A DNA stretch of 64,000 bases from Fuscovulum sp. (GTDB lineage Bacteria > Pseudomonadota > Alphaproteobacteria > Rhodobacterales > Rhodobacteraceae), in contig CP136571.1 in assembly GCA_035192965.1 (NCBI GenBank), positions 888,501 through 952,500 on the forward strand. The letters are read 5' to 3'. Shown here one piece after another: positions 27,400-36,520 of this stretch. Numbering within the stretch: the stretch's first letter is position 1; every line of letters begins with the position of its first letter. The notes below the pieces were generated by a model. That model was given only the letters and a program-made list of their open reading frames with translations. It did no database searches and was not told where the DNA came from. Both the position numbers and the translations under genes were made by a program.

Positions 27400-28464
27400 T
27401 CAGGCGTCAAATCCGGGCGGGGGCATCCGATGCGGCGGATAGACCGCCAGCGCTTTGAACAGCGAACCCATTTCCGCCCGGTCGGTCAAGCGCCGATGCG
27501 CCGCAAGATGCGACTCTTGCGCCGCGCCGGTCAGCGAAGTTGCCAGCCGCGCCGCGCGCTGATCAATCCCAAGGCGCTGCAAGAGCGCGCCCTGTTCGAT
27601 CATCCGGCTGGCGCGGGCGGGCGGGGCGGCGTGCGCGAGGGCCGCGAAATCCACATGCGCCGTCAGATCGGCCCGGCCGGGGGCGGCCAACGGATCGGTG
27701 GGGCGGTGATCCTGCAACGCCTGAAACGTGTCGCCGCGCGATTGCCAGCCGCCATAGTCGATCACCAGCGCCGCGCCGCCATGGCGGGCGATCAGGCCGC
27801 CGATGCGCGCCATGATCGGCGCGGCGGCGGGGCAGATCTCCACGATGTCCCCCGGCGCGGTGTCGGGCAGGCGGTGATCGAGGGCTGCCAATGGCGCAGG
27901 CGGCGTGCGGCCAAGGGACAGGCGATCCCCGTCCAGACCCACCACCGTTTCTGCCCAACCCTCCCTCTGGCGGGTGAACTGGCGGATCGGCAGGGCGTCG
28001 AAGAATTCGTTGGCGATCAGGAACAGCGGCGCTTCGGGCAGCGCCTCAACGCTATCGGCCCAGGTGACTGGATGATCGCCCAGCGTCCGGCGCTGGATGC
28101 CGCGCAGGGTGGCCGACGCCTCGATCAGCGTCACGCGGGCGGCGGCATGAAACCCGGGGACAGTGCGGGTGGCGCGGAGAAGATCGGCCATCAGCGTGCC
28201 GCGTCCCGGGCCAAGCTCGGCCAGCGTGAAAGGCGCGGGCGCACCCTGATCGAGCCATGTCTGGGCAAGGCACAGACCCAGCAACTCGCCAAACATCTGG
28301 CTGATTTCCGGGGCGGTGGTGAAATCGCCACCCGCGCCGAACGGATCGCGCGTCGCGTAATAGCCGTGATCGGGATGCAGCAGGCAATCGGCCATATAAT
28401 CGGCCAGCGTCAGCGGCCCCGTGGCCGCGATCCGGCGGATCAGCAGGTCCGCCAGAGCCGTCAT
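27400..28464 (-). CDS. MidA/NDUFAF7-family SAM-dependent methyltransferase
   Basis: This 354-aa class I methyltransferase belongs to the family of human NDUFAF7, which methylates an arginine of a complex I subunit. It shows the typical start [45 protein letters not shown]-binding [17 protein letters not shown], and [17 protein letters not shown]. The ATG overlaps the lgt stop by 4 nt and the stop abuts pgeF, giving an lgt-midA-pgeF operon. A complex I role is inferred from the family. Confidence 0.88.
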   Translation of the reverse strand: MTALADLLIRRIAATGPLTLADYMADCLLHPDHGYYATRDPFGAGGDFTTAPEISQMFGELLGLCLAQTWLDQGAPAPFTLAELGPGRGTLMADLLRATRTVPGFHAAARVTLIEASATLRGIQRRTLGDHPVTWADSVEALPEAPLFLIANEFFDALPIRQFTRQREGWAETVVGLDGDRLSLGRTPPAPLAALDHRLPDTAPGDIVEICPAAAPIMARIGGLIARHGGAALVIDYGGWQSRGDTFQALQDHRPTDPLAAPGRADLTAHVDFAALAHAAPPARASRMIEQGALLQRLGIDQRAARLATSLTGAAQESHLAAHRRLTDRAEMGSLFKALAVYPPHRMPPPGFDA

Positions 28465-29351
28465 GCCGGGGAGGGCGCGCTGCGCCGCGCGCGGGCGATG
28501 AACCAGACCCCCGCCACGATCATGGGCAGCGACAGGATCTGCCCCATGGTCAGCCCATAGCCGCCCATATGCAGCGCAAGGCCCAGCGGATTGCCGGGTG
28601 TCACGAATTGCGCATCGGGCTGGCGGACGAATTCCACCACGAACCGCCCCAGCCCATAGCCCGCGAAGAACAGCCCTGCCGTCCGGCCCGGCCAAGCCAG
28701 CCAGCCGCGCCGATAGACGACCCACAGCAGCACGAGGAACAGCAGAAATCCTTCCAGCATCGCTTCATAAAGCTGCGACGGATGGCGGGCGCAGATGCCC
28801 ACGACGCCGGGGCAGGTTTGCGCCGCCTCACCCGGAAAGGCCACGCCCCAAGGCAGGGTGGTGGGCCGACCCCAAAGTTCTGCATTGATGAAATTGGCCA
28901 GCCGCCCAAGGCCGATGCCGATGGGGGCGACCACCGCCATCAGATCGGCGGCGGACAGCATCGGAATGCCCTCGCGGCGGCAGAACAGGATGCCCGCGAC
29001 GACCACGCCAAGGAACCCGCCATGGAAGGACATCCCGCCTTCCCAGACCCGCAGGATATGGCCGGGGTTTTGCAGGTAAAATCCCGGCTGGTAGAACAGC
29101 ACAAAGCCCAGCCGCCCGCCTAGCACGACGCCGACGATGACCCATGTCAGCAGCCGTTCCACCTGCTCTGCCGTCATCGGCGCGCGGCCGGGCCAAAGCC
29201 GTGGGGTGCTGACAATCCGCGCGATCAGCTTCCACCCCGCCACCAGCCCCACGATATAGGCCAGCGCATACCAGCGCAGGGCGAAGGAGAAGCCGCCAAG
29301 GTCGATCCGAAAGATCTCGGGCGAGAGGTCGGGGAAGGGGATATAGGACAT
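28461..29351 (-). CDS. lgt: Prolipoprotein diacylglyceryl transferase
   Basis: This 296-aa inner-membrane enzyme with about seven helices transfers diacylglycerol to the lipobox Cys of prolipoproteins. The Lgt signature [25 protein letters not shown] is intact, as are the HGG motif in [11 protein letters not shown] and [12 protein letters not shown]. It is the first gene of the lgt-midA-pgeF operon on the minus strand. Confidence 0.97.
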   Translation of the reverse strand: MSYIPFPDLSPEIFRIDLGGFSFALRWYALAYIVGLVAGWKLIARIVSTPRLWPGRAPMTAEQVERLLTWVIVGVVLGGRLGFVLFYQPGFYLQNPGHILRVWEGGMSFHGGFLGVVVAGILFCRREGIPMLSAADLMAVVAPIGIGLGRLANFINAELWGRPTTLPWGVAFPGEAAQTCPGVVGICARHPSQLYEAMLEGFLLFLVLLWVVYRRGWLAWPGRTAGLFFAGYGLGRFVVEFVRQPDAQFVTPGNPLGLALHMGGYGLTMGQILSLPMIVAGVWFIARARRSAPSPA

Positions 29352-29442
29352 GATGCCTCTTGCACGCGGACGGGGTGGTTTTCCGGGCTGGGGCGCGGGA
29401 AGTCAACCACTGCGCCCTTTGCCGGGCGGACCCCCACCCCGG

Positions 29443-29463
29443 CCCTCCCCCGGCGGGGGAGGG
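29443..29463. repeat. GC stem-loop in the lgt-ubiK intergenic region
   Basis: CCCTCCCCC and GGGGGAGGG are separated by three bases, a perfect 9-bp stem preceded by GGACCCCCAC. It lies 90 nt upstream of lgt and 48 nt before interspersed repeat copy B, so it may be the hairpin part of the same composite element. Confidence 0.55.
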
Positions 29464-29510
29464 AGCGTGCCCTTTTCTGTGGCCATGCGCGGGGGGTGAC
29501 GGTGGAAGTT

Positions 29511-29531
29511 GGGTATTTGTGCCAAGATGAA
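29511..29531 (+). repeat. Interspersed repeat copy B
   Basis: GGGTATTTGTGCCAAGATGA lies in the divergent region between lgt and ubiK. It shares AGTTG before the core with copy A at 2807. Confidence 0.7.
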
Positions 29532-29599
29532 GCAGCCTGACAGGGTTGTGTCCGGGGGGATCAGGGCCATATAGAAGGACAAGCAAAAGGAGTGCGGCC

Positions 29600-29881
29600 A
29601 TGCAGACGCGCAGCAAGTTCTTTGACGACATGTCGCAACTGATGACCAACGCCATGGGCGTGGCACAGGGCGCCAAGACCGAGGCCGAGACGGCCATGAA
29701 AGGCATGATCGACCGCTGGATGGCCGACCGTGATTTCGTGACCCGCGAAGAGTTCGACGCCGCACGCGCCATGGCCGTGAAAGCCCGCGAAGAAAACGCC
29801 GCGCTTGAAGCCCGTCTGGCCGCGCTGGAGGCCAAGCTGGCCGGCGATGCGCCCAAGGCCGCGAAGAAGAAGCCGGAGTAA
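29600..29881 (+). CDS. ubiK: UbiK-like accessory factor (BMFP domain)
   Basis: This 93-aa protein has an amphipathic N-terminus (KFFDDMSQLMTNAMGVAQGAKTEAETAMKGMIDRWMADRDFVTREEFDAARAMA is the core). A C-terminal coiled coil (ENAALEARLAALEAKLA) and a Lys-rich end follow. This is the YqiC/UbiK (membrane fusogenic, BMFP) family, which helps assemble the ubiquinone synthesis complex. ATG 29600 has AAGGAG 8 nt upstream. It is a single gene with its own terminator. Confidence 0.88.
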   Translation: MQTRSKFFDDMSQLMTNAMGVAQGAKTEAETAMKGMIDRWMADRDFVTREEFDAARAMAVKAREENAALEARLAALEAKLAGDAPKAAKKKPE

Positions 29882-29909
29882 GCGTTACCTGTCAGGGTAA
29901 GGCGACCAA

Positions 29910-29931
29910 GGCGGCCTGCGGGCCGCCTTTT
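29910..29931 (+). terminator. Intrinsic terminator of ubiK
   Basis: A 7-bp stem GGCGGCC / GGCCGCC with a TGCG loop is followed by TTTT. It lies 29 nt after the ubiK stop. Confidence 0.85.
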
Positions 29932-30243
29932 GCGTTGGGTGCGGATGCGCTACCCGCGCCGCCAGAAACTCCTGGCTTCTTCCAAAGTGACCGTGTGAAA
30001 GCTGCCGCTACACGCGCAGGTTGCCGATCACCGATTGGGTTTTCAACCTGCCCGATCATGGGCCGGAAAGCCCCGTTAAGAACCATTTGTCCACAGAAGA
30101 TTTCGCCAGAAATCGCTTTACAGACTTCCCCTTCTGTCACACCATATCTAGTATAGGTCACGTCGGGCAGACGCTGATCCTTGCCAGACGCCCAGCTTCT
30201 TGTGGGTATTCCCCCGCAGGAAGCATCATGATGAGGCCGGGTA
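29932..30243. other. Intergenic stretch without a recognisable gene
   Basis: These 312 bases between the ubiK terminator and the YbjN gene are lower in GC than the surroundings and have no plausible coding frame on either strand. The part 30100-30170 is AT-rich (CTTTACAGACTTCC, ACCATATCTAGTATAGG) and probably holds the promoter of the YbjN gene. I cannot fix -35 and -10 boxes with good spacing. Confidence 0.6.
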
Positions 30244-30747
30244 ATGTCGTTCGTTGAAGACTTTCTGACCACCGACGATCTGCACCCGATCGACATTGTC
30301 GAAACCCTTGCCGAGCATCACGATTGGGAATTTGACCGCGTCACCGATGACCAGATCGCCATGGCGGTCGAGGGGCAATGGCGCACCTACAGCCTGACGC
30401 TGGCCTGGTCGGCGCAGGATGAAACGCTGCGGTTGATCTGCACCTTCGAGATGGAGCCCCCCGCCGCGCGGATGGGCGCGCTGTATGATGTGCTCAACCG
30501 CTGCAATGACATGGTCTGGACCGGGGCCTTCACCTATTGGGAAGACCAGAAGCTGATGGTCTGGCGCTATGGTCTGCTGCTATCGGGCGGGCAATATGTG
30601 ACCGCCGATCAGATCGACCGCCTGATCGCCGCCGCCGTGGGCGCGGCAGAGCGGTTCTATCCGGCCTTCCAGCTTGTCTCATGGGGCGACAAGGCCCCGG
30701 CAGACGCGATGAAGGTCGCCATTGCCGAGGCTTACGGTCGCGCCTAA
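30244..30747 (+). CDS. YbjN-domain protein
   Basis: This 167-aa cytoplasmic protein has the YbjN (type III secretion chaperone-like) fold: DDLHPIDIVETLAEHHDWEFDRVTDDQIAMAVEGQWRTY and AARMGALYDVLNRCNDMVWTGAFTYWEDQKLMVWRYGLLLSGG. E. coli YbjN affects motility and stress tolerance, but its biochemical role is unknown. It precedes proC by 31 nt on the same strand and may share its transcript. Confidence 0.9.
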   Translation: MSFVEDFLTTDDLHPIDIVETLAEHHDWEFDRVTDDQIAMAVEGQWRTYSLTLAWSAQDETLRLICTFEMEPPAARMGALYDVLNRCNDMVWTGAFTYWEDQKLMVWRYGLLLSGGQYVTADQIDRLIAAAVGAAERFYPAFQLVSWGDKAPADAMKVAIAEAYGRA

Positions 30748-30778
30748 CCTGCCCTGCGAAGACAGACAGGGGCGGTGA

Positions 30779-31582
30779 ATGACGTTGGAGCGGGTGGCCC
30801 AAGACGGGCTGGTTCTTCTGGGATGCGGCAAGATGGGAACGGCCCTGCTGACGGGCTGGTTGGGCGCTGGTGTGCCTGCGGCCTCGGTCTGGGTCATTGA
30901 ACCCAACCCGTCGGATTGGCTGCGTGGCAGCGGCGTGCATCTGAACGAAGGGGTTCCGCCTGCGCCCGCCGTGGCGCTGCTGGCGGTCAAGCCGCAGATG
31001 ATGGGGGCGGCGCTGCCCGCCTTGCAGGCGCTGGGCAATGGGACGACGCTTTTCGTCTCGATCGCCGCAGGCACCACGATTGCGGCGTTTGAGGCCGCAC
31101 TGGGCGACCGGACCCCCATCGTGCGCACCATGCCCAACACGCCCGCCATGGTGAACCGGGGCATCACCGCGCTGTGCCGCAATGCCCATGTGTCAGATGC
31201 CGATATGGCGCTGGCCGTGGCGCTTATGGCGGCGGTGGGTGAGACGGTCCTTCTGGACGGCGAGCATCAGATTGATGCCGTCACCGCCGTGTCCGGGTCC
31301 GGCCCCGCCTATGTGTTCCACCTGATCGAGGCGATGGCGGCAGCGGGCGAGGCCGAGGGGTTGTCGCCTGAGGTGGCGATGCAACTGGCCCGCGCCACTG
31401 TTTGCGGGGCGGGGGAATTGGCGCATCGCTCGCCCGACAGCGCGGCGCAATTGCGTGTCAACGTCACCTCACCCGGTGGCACCACGGCGGCGGCGCTGGC
31501 CGTGCTGATGCCGGAACTGCCGGGGCTGATGGTCCGCGCGGTGAAGGCGGCGGCGGATCGCGGGCGGGAGCTTGGCAAATGA
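30779..31582 (+). CDS. proC: Pyrroline-5-carboxylate reductase
   Basis: This 267-aa enzyme makes proline from pyrroline-5-carboxylate with NAD(P)H. It has the Rossmann start LVLLGCGKMGTALLTGWL, LLAVKPQMMG, VRTMPNTPAMVNRGITAL and the ProC signature (SGSGPAYVFHLIEAM, then VTSPGGTTAAAL). The length is typical. The stop overlaps the start of csaA (ATGA), giving a ybjN-proC-csaA-dehydrogenase run. Confidence 0.96.
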   Translation: MTLERVAQDGLVLLGCGKMGTALLTGWLGAGVPAASVWVIEPNPSDWLRGSGVHLNEGVPPAPAVALLAVKPQMMGAALPALQALGNGTTLFVSIAAGTTIAAFEAALGDRTPIVRTMPNTPAMVNRGITALCRNAHVSDADMALAVALMAAVGETVLLDGEHQIDAVTAVSGSGPAYVFHLIEAMAAAGEAEGLSPEVAMQLARATVCGAGELAHRSPDSAAQLRVNVTSPGGTTAAALAVLMPELPGLMVRAVKAAADRGRELGK

Positions 31583-31914
31583 CCATCACCTATGACGATT
31601 TCGCCAAGGTCGATATCCGCGTGGGCCGCATCACCCGCGCCGAGCCCTACCCCGAGGCGCGCAAGCCCGCGATCAAGCTTTGGGTCGATTTTGGGGGCGA
31701 GATCGGCGAGAAACGATCCTCGGCCCAGATCACCCGGCATTACTCGCCCGAAGGGTTGGTCGGTCGGCAGGTGCTGGCCGTGGTGAACTTTCCGCCGCGC
31801 CAGATCGGCAAGGTGATGTCTGAGGTGCTGGTGCTGGGCGTGCCGGATGCCGACGGTGAGGTGGTGCTGATCGGTCCGGGGCAGGATGTCCCGCTGGGGG
31901 GGAGGCTTTTCTGA
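31579..31914 (+). CDS. csaA: CsaA-like tRNA-binding domain protein
   Basis: This 111-aa single OB-fold tRNA-binding domain of the CsaA/Trbp111 type has FAKVDIRVGRITRAEPYPEARKPAIKLWVDFG, SSAQITRHYSPEGLVGRQVLAVVNFPPRQIG and VLVLGVPDADGEVVLIGP. CsaA has been described as an export-related chaperone in Bacillus and as a tRNA-structure binder elsewhere. ATG 31579 overlaps the proC stop. The gene is followed without gap by a dehydrogenase gene. Confidence 0.92.
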   Translation: MTITYDDFAKVDIRVGRITRAEPYPEARKPAIKLWVDFGGEIGEKRSSAQITRHYSPEGLVGRQVLAVVNFPPRQIGKVMSEVLVLGVPDADGEVVLIGPGQDVPLGGRLF

Positions 31915-32871
31915 ATGATGAAACTCTTGATCACACGGCGGATGCCCGCGCGGGTGCTGGCCGCCGCCAAGGCGCGCTTTGACGTCACCCTGCGAGAGGA
32001 AGAGGCGCGGGTTCTGACGCCCGATGAACTGCGCGCCGCGTTGCGCGACCATGATGCCGTGATGCCCACGCTGGGCGACCGGTTTCAGGCCGATGTCTTT
32101 GCCGATGTCCCAAGCCCCCGCTGCAAGCTTTTGGCCAATTTCGGGGTGGGCTATAACCATATCGACGTTGAGGCTGCCAAGGCCGCAGGCGTGGCGGTGA
32201 CCAACACCCCCGGTGCAGTGACGGATGCCACGGCGGATATCGCGCTGTCGCTGATCCTGATGACGGCGCGGCGGCTGGGCGAGGGCGAGCGGATCTTGCG
32301 CGCGGGCAACTGGGTGGGTTGGGGGCCGACGCAGATGCTGGGCACCCATGTCAGCGGCAAATCGGTCGGCATCATCGGCATGGGCCGTATCGGCAAGGCC
32401 ATCGCACGGCGCTGTCAGGCGGGCTTTGGGATGGAGGTGGTGTTCCACAACCGATCCCCCGTAACGGATACCGGGGTTCCCGCGCGGCAGGTGGCGATGG
32501 AAGAGGCGATGGCGCAGGATTTCGTCGTGGTCGCCGTGCCGGGGGGTAAGGCCACCCATCACCTGATCAACGCCGCCGCCTTTGCCGCGATGAAGCCCAC
32601 GGGCATTTTCATCAACATCGCGCGCGGCGATGTGGTGGATGAGACGGCGCTGATTGCCGCGCTGGCCGAGGGGCGGATCGCGGGGGCGGGCCTTGATGTC
32701 TATGAGTTCGAACCACAGGTTCCCGCCGCCCTGATGGCGATGGAGAATGTGACGCTGCTGCCCCATCTGGGCACGGCGGCACTGGAGGTGCGCGAGAATA
32801 TGGGGATGATGGCGGTGGAGAACCTGATCGCCCATCTCGACGGGCGCGACCTGCCCAATCGCGTGAACTGA
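31915..32871 (+). CDS. 2-hydroxyacid dehydrogenase (glyoxylate/hydroxypyruvate reductase type)
   Basis: This 318-aa D-isomer-specific 2-hydroxyacid dehydrogenase has ANFGVGYNHIDVEAAKAAGVAVTNTPGAVTDATADIAL, NAD-binding VGIIGMGRIGKAIARR, catalytic Arg in NIARGDVVDE, Glu in AGLDVYEFEP and His in LPHLGTAALEVRE. This fits D-glycerate dehydrogenase/glyoxylate reductase. The ATG directly follows the csaA TGA. Three palindromes lie behind its stop. Confidence 0.9.
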   Translation: MMKLLITRRMPARVLAAAKARFDVTLREEEARVLTPDELRAALRDHDAVMPTLGDRFQADVFADVPSPRCKLLANFGVGYNHIDVEAAKAAGVAVTNTPGAVTDATADIALSLILMTARRLGEGERILRAGNWVGWGPTQMLGTHVSGKSVGIIGMGRIGKAIARRCQAGFGMEVVFHNRSPVTDTGVPARQVAMEEAMAQDFVVVAVPGGKATHHLINAAAFAAMKPTGIFINIARGDVVDETALIAALAEGRIAGAGLDVYEFEPQVPAALMAMENVTLLPHLGTAALEVRENMGMMAVENLIAHLDGRDLPNRVN

Positions 32872-32880
32872 TGCCGGGGG

Positions 32881-32954
32881 GCGATTTCTGCACGCAGAAA
32901 TCGCATCGGAAAATGCGCGCATTTTCCGGCGCGGAATTTGCGTTCAAATTCCGC
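32881..32954. repeat. Cluster of three AT-armed palindromes
   Basis: There are three hairpins: 32881-32904 (arms GCGATTTCTGC / GCAGAAATCGC, loop AC), 32907-32928 (perfect palindrome, half CGGAAAATGCG) and 32931-32954 (arms GCGGAATTTG / CAAATTCCGC, loop CGTT). They begin 9 nt after the dehydrogenase stop and end 17 nt before the sulfotransferase start. The arms differ, while the centre is always TGC/GCA- or TTG/CAA-like. Confidence 0.88.
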
Positions 32955-32971
32955 TTCCGCCGGGGGCAGCC

Positions 32972-33628
32972 GTGATCCTGTCACGCGGGCGGCGCTATGT
33001 CTTTGTCCATATCCCCAAGACCGGGGGCACGGCGCTGACATTGGCGCTGGAGGCCCGTGCGATGAAGGATGACATCCTGATCGGCGACACGCCCAAGGCG
33101 CGGGCGCGGCGGGGGCGGCTGGCGGGGTTGCCCGCCAAGGGGCGGCTGTGGAAACATTCCACGCTGGCCGATCTTGACGGGCTGCTTACGCCTGAAGACC
33201 TGAACGCGTTCTTCATCCTGACGCTTGTCCGCAACCCTTGGGATCGCATGGTCAGCTATTACCATTGGCTGCGGGGCCAATCCTTTGCCCATCCGGCGGT
33301 GGGGGTGGCCAAGACCACCGATTTCAGCGCCTTTCTCAACCATCCCGACACGCAGGCCGCCTTTGCCGCATGGCCCTGTGCCGCTTATCTGCGCGATGCG
33401 CAGGGGCGGGACCGCGCCACGCTTTATGCGCGGCTGGAGCGGCTGGACGAAGACCTGATCCCGTTCGAGACGCATCTGGGCTTTCGCCTGACGCCGCTGC
33501 CCCGCGCCAATGACAGCGCGCGCGCGCGGGATTGGCGGCCCTATTACAGCGACGGCGATGCCGCGCTGGTGGCCCGCCTCTGCGCGGCGGATATCGCGCG
33601 CTTTGGATACGGTTTCGATCCGGGCTGA
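32972..33628 (+). CDS. Sulfotransferase-family protein
   Basis: This 218-aa P-loop-type sulfotransferase (family 2 type) has the PAPS 5'-phosphosulfate loop at the N-terminus (YVFVHIPKTGGTALTLALEA). The 3'-phosphate motif is TLVRNPWDRMVSYYHWLRG, and the C-terminal helix region contains RDWRPYYSDGDAALVARLCAADIARFGY. The acceptor, probably a glycan, is unknown. The start is GTG 32972 with GGGGG upstream. Next to it is a Hint gene; PAPS could come from the Sat-CysC enzyme at 22489. Confidence 0.88.
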   Translation: MILSRGRRYVFVHIPKTGGTALTLALEARAMKDDILIGDTPKARARRGRLAGLPAKGRLWKHSTLADLDGLLTPEDLNAFFILTLVRNPWDRMVSYYHWLRGQSFAHPAVGVAKTTDFSAFLNHPDTQAAFAAWPCAAYLRDAQGRDRATLYARLERLDEDLIPFETHLGFRLTPLPRANDSARARDWRPYYSDGDAALVARLCAADIARFGYGFDPG

Positions 33629-33725
33629 CTGTTCCCGTTTCCGACACAATCTATCGCAGCAATGCCCGTCTTTCGCCCCTCGCTTGCCCAATCTCCCCTG
33701 CAGGTTGCAGGCTGTGGACCCTTGA

Positions 33726-34367
33726 GTGAAGGCAGGTCAGGTGCAGTCATCAGTTGCAAAAGGTGGATCGGCAGTCCCGGCCATTCTGGTGGACGGGCTG
33801 CCGGCTTCGCAATCCCTCGCCACGCCGGATGGTTGGGTCGAGGCGGGCGATCTGGAACCCGGCGATCCGGTGCTGACCTTTGAACAGGGCGAAATGCCCG
33901 TGGCCGCTGTCTTCCGCTCGGCCCAGGCGGCTTGGGTGCCCCCGGCCTTTTGGCCGCTGCTTCTGCCCGAGGGCGTGATGGCGAACGATCACCCGGTGGA
34001 GCTGTTGCCCGCACAGATGGTGATGCTGGAAAGCGAACTGGCCGAAGAGATGTATGGCGAGCCCTTTGTCATGGTGCCCGCGCTGGCCCTGCTGGGCTGG
34101 AATGGCATCACCCGCCGCGCCCCGCGCGAGGTAGAGATGGTGCATCTCCAATTTGACACGCCACAGGTCGTCTTTGCCGGGCCTTGCCTGATGCTGGGCT
34201 GTGCCGGCATCGGCAACGCTGCGGCCAACATGTTTCGCGGCGACGGCATGACGTCGCTTGGGTTGAAAGAGGCCCGCCAACTTGTAGCGGGCCTGATTGC
34301 CGAGGGCGAACGCGCGCGGTTCCTGCCGCCCGCTCAGGCGGCCTTTGCGCCTGCGCCCTTGCTGTAG
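33726..34367 (+). CDS. Hint-domain protein (Hint_2 type)
   Basis: This protein of about 213 aa resembles the Hint_2 (hedgehog/intein) proteins of Rhodobacteraceae. It has SLATPDGWVEAGDLEPGDPVLTFEQG at the N-terminal side, LLPAQMVMLESELAEEMYGEPFVMVPALALLGWNGI in the middle and FDTPQVVFAGPCLMLGCAG. The usual nucleophilic Cys before the first strand is not seen, so self-processing is doubtful. The start may be GTG 33726 or GTG 33741, which has the better AGG spacing. It overlaps the convergent FadJ-like gene by 34 nt. Confidence 0.75.
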   Translation: MKAGQVQSSVAKGGSAVPAILVDGLPASQSLATPDGWVEAGDLEPGDPVLTFEQGEMPVAAVFRSAQAAWVPPAFWPLLLPEGVMANDHPVELLPAQMVMLESELAEEMYGEPFVMVPALALLGWNGITRRAPREVEMVHLQFDTPQVVFAGPCLMLGCAGIGNAAANMFRGDGMTSLGLKEARQLVAGLIAEGERARFLPPAQAAFAPAPLL

Positions 34368-36520
34368 AACGCCTCACCCTTCGCCGCCATGTCGCGCAGC
34401 ATCTGCGGCGCGGTGAAGCGCGCGCCTTCGCTGGCGGTGAGCCGGTCGCAGATTTCCACCGCACGCGCGGCCCCGATGATATCCAGCCAGCCGAACGGCC
34501 CGCCCGACCAGGGCGCAAAGCCCCAGCCTAGGATCGCGCCGACATCGCCTTCGCGGATATCGGTCAGCACCCCATCCTCCAGCGCGCGCACGGCCTCCAG
34601 CACCTGCGCCATCAGCAGGCGGTGCTGCACGGTGGTCAGATCGGGTTGGTCGTCGGCCACCGGATATTGGGCGGCCAGCCCGTCCCAAAGCCCTTCGCGC
34701 TTGCCTGCCGCATCATAGGCATAGAAGCCCGCATTGGATTTCTTGCCCATGCGCCCCTGATCGGCCATCCAGAACAGCACTTCATCCACCGCGCCATCGG
34801 GATAGGCGTCGCCCATCGCGGCCTTCGTGGCCTTGGCGATCTTTACGCCCAGGTCGATCGAGGTTTCATCCACCAATTGCAGCGGCCCCAAGGGCATACC
34901 CACCAGTTTCGCGGCATTCTCAACCAGCGACGGCTCCACCCCTTCGGCCAGCATGCGGATGCCTTCGTTGATATAGGGGATGATGCAGCGGTTGGCGTAG
35001 AAGAACCGCGCGTCGTTCACCACGATGGGCGTCTTGCGGATCTGGCGGACGTAATCCAGCGCCTTGGCCACGGCCACATCGCCCGTCTCTTTCCCCCGGA
35101 TGATTTCCACCAGCATCATCTTGTCGACGGGGCTGAAGAAATGGATGCCGATGAAGTTCGCAGGCCGCCCGCTGGCCTTGGCCAGCGAAGATATCGGCAA
35201 GGTGGAGGTGTTGGTCGCAAAGATGCAGTCTGCGCCCACCACCGCCTCTACCTTGGCCGTCACCTCGGCCTTGATCTTGGGGTCTTCGAACACCGCTTCC
35301 ACGATCAGATCACACCCCGCCAGCGCGGCGTAATCGGTGGTGGCGGTGATGCGGGCCAGCACCTCGGCCTTCTTTTCAACCGTCACCTTGCGCCGCGCGA
35401 TACCCTTGTCGAGCAGCCCTTCGGAATAGGCCTTGCCGCGATCCGCCGCCTCCTGCGCGGCGTCGATCAGCACCACCTCGATGCCGGCATTGGCGCTGAC
35501 ATAGGCGATTCCCGCCCCCATCATGCCAGCGCCGATGACGCCCACCTTCCGCACCGTCTGATCCGCCACCTTGGGCCGGTTCGCGCCCTTTTCCAACGCC
35601 TCCTTGTTGATGAACAAGGACCGGATCATCGCGGTCGAGGATGGGTTCATCAGAACCGAGGTGAACCACCGCGCCTCGATTTTCAGCGCGGTGTCAAAGG
35701 GCACCAGCGCGCCTTCATAGACCGCCGACAGCAGCGCCTTGGCGGCGGGGTAAACCCCCATCGTCTTGCCCATCACCATGGCCGATGCGCCGACAAAGGT
35801 CATGAACCCCGCCGGATGATAGGGCGCACCACCGGGCATCTTGTAGCCCTTGTCATCCCAGGGCTTCACCAGATCGGCCTCTTTTGCCGTCAGCACCCAT
35901 TCCTTGGCCCGCGCCAGCAACTCCTCGGCCGGAACAACCTCATCAATCAGCCCTGCCGCCTTGGCGGATTTCGGATCGCTCAGCTTGCCTTCCAGCAGGA
36001 AGGGCGCTGCCATCATCGCCCCCATCTTGCGCACAAGCCGTGTGGTGCCGCCCGCGCCGGGAAAGATGCCGACCATGATCTCGGGCAGGCCGATCTTGGC
36101 CTTCGGGTTATCGGCGGCGATGATCCGGTGGCAGGATAGCGGCAGTTCCAGCCCGATCCCCAGCGCCGTGCCGGGCAGGGCGGCGACAATGGGCTTGCCG
36201 CCCTTTTTCGTCTTGGGGTCCATCCCGGCGCGTTCGATCTTGCGCAGGACGCTGTGCATCTGCATCACGCCCGCGAAAATCGCCTCGGCCCCGCCCGCCC
36301 GCATCTGGGCGATGACGTTCAAATCCATCCCGCCTGCAAAATCCCTTTTGCCGGATGTCAGGATGATCCCCTTTACCGCGGGGTCGGCCAAGGCCTTGTC
36401 GATCAGGCTGTCGAGCAGGGCGAACGCCTCGGTCGACATGACGTTCATCGACTTGGCCTTCACGTCCCAAGTCAGCGTGGCCACGCCATCGGCGTCTACG
36501 GCATAGGTGAAATCGGTCAT
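34334..36520 (-). CDS. 3-hydroxyacyl-CoA dehydrogenase / enoyl-CoA hydratase (FadJ/FadB-like)
   Basis: This 728-aa multifunctional beta-oxidation protein has an N-terminal crotonase domain (about residues 1-200: SGKRDFAGGMDL, AALPGTALGIGLELPLSCH, GIFPGAGGTTRL). An NAD-binding domain (about 320-500: KVGVIGAGMMGAGIAYVSANAG and NTSTLPISSLA) follows. Two C-terminal dehydrogenase domains contain IGIHFFSPVDKMMLVEII and GFYAYD. It converts enoyl-CoA to 3-ketoacyl-CoA and works with the thiolase at 38002. The ATG overlaps the stop of the dicupin gene by 4 nt, so it is the last gene of the thiolase-cupin-dicupin-FadJ operon. Confidence 0.95.
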   Translation of the reverse strand: MTDFTYAVDADGVATLTWDVKAKSMNVMSTEAFALLDSLIDKALADPAVKGIILTSGKRDFAGGMDLNVIAQMRAGGAEAIFAGVMQMHSVLRKIERAGMDPKTKKGGKPIVAALPGTALGIGLELPLSCHRIIAADNPKAKIGLPEIMVGIFPGAGGTTRLVRKMGAMMAAPFLLEGKLSDPKSAKAAGLIDEVVPAEELLARAKEWVLTAKEADLVKPWDDKGYKMPGGAPYHPAGFMTFVGASAMVMGKTMGVYPAAKALLSAVYEGALVPFDTALKIEARWFTSVLMNPSSTAMIRSLFINKEALEKGANRPKVADQTVRKVGVIGAGMMGAGIAYVSANAGIEVVLIDAAQEAADRGKAYSEGLLDKGIARRKVTVEKKAEVLARITATTDYAALAGCDLIVEAVFEDPKIKAEVTAKVEAVVGADCIFATNTSTLPISSLAKASGRPANFIGIHFFSPVDKMMLVEIIRGKETGDVAVAKALDYVRQIRKTPIVVNDARFFYANRCIIPYINEGIRMLAEGVEPSLVENAAKLVGMPLGPLQLVDETSIDLGVKIAKATKAAMGDAYPDGAVDEVLFWMADQGRMGKKSNAGFYAYDAAGKREGLWDGLAAQYPVADDQPDLTTVQHRLLMAQVLEAVRALEDGVLTDIREGDVGAILGWGFAPWSGGPFGWLDIIGAARAVEICDRLTASEGARFTAPQMLRDMAAKGEAFYSKGAGAKAA

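Noticed and set aside
30117..30155. Sigma-70 promoter for the YbjN gene (TTTACA with TAGTAT or CACCAT)
   Set aside because: Spacing is 26 nt to the good -10-like box, or the box at 17 nt is poor. No pair met a reasonable standard.
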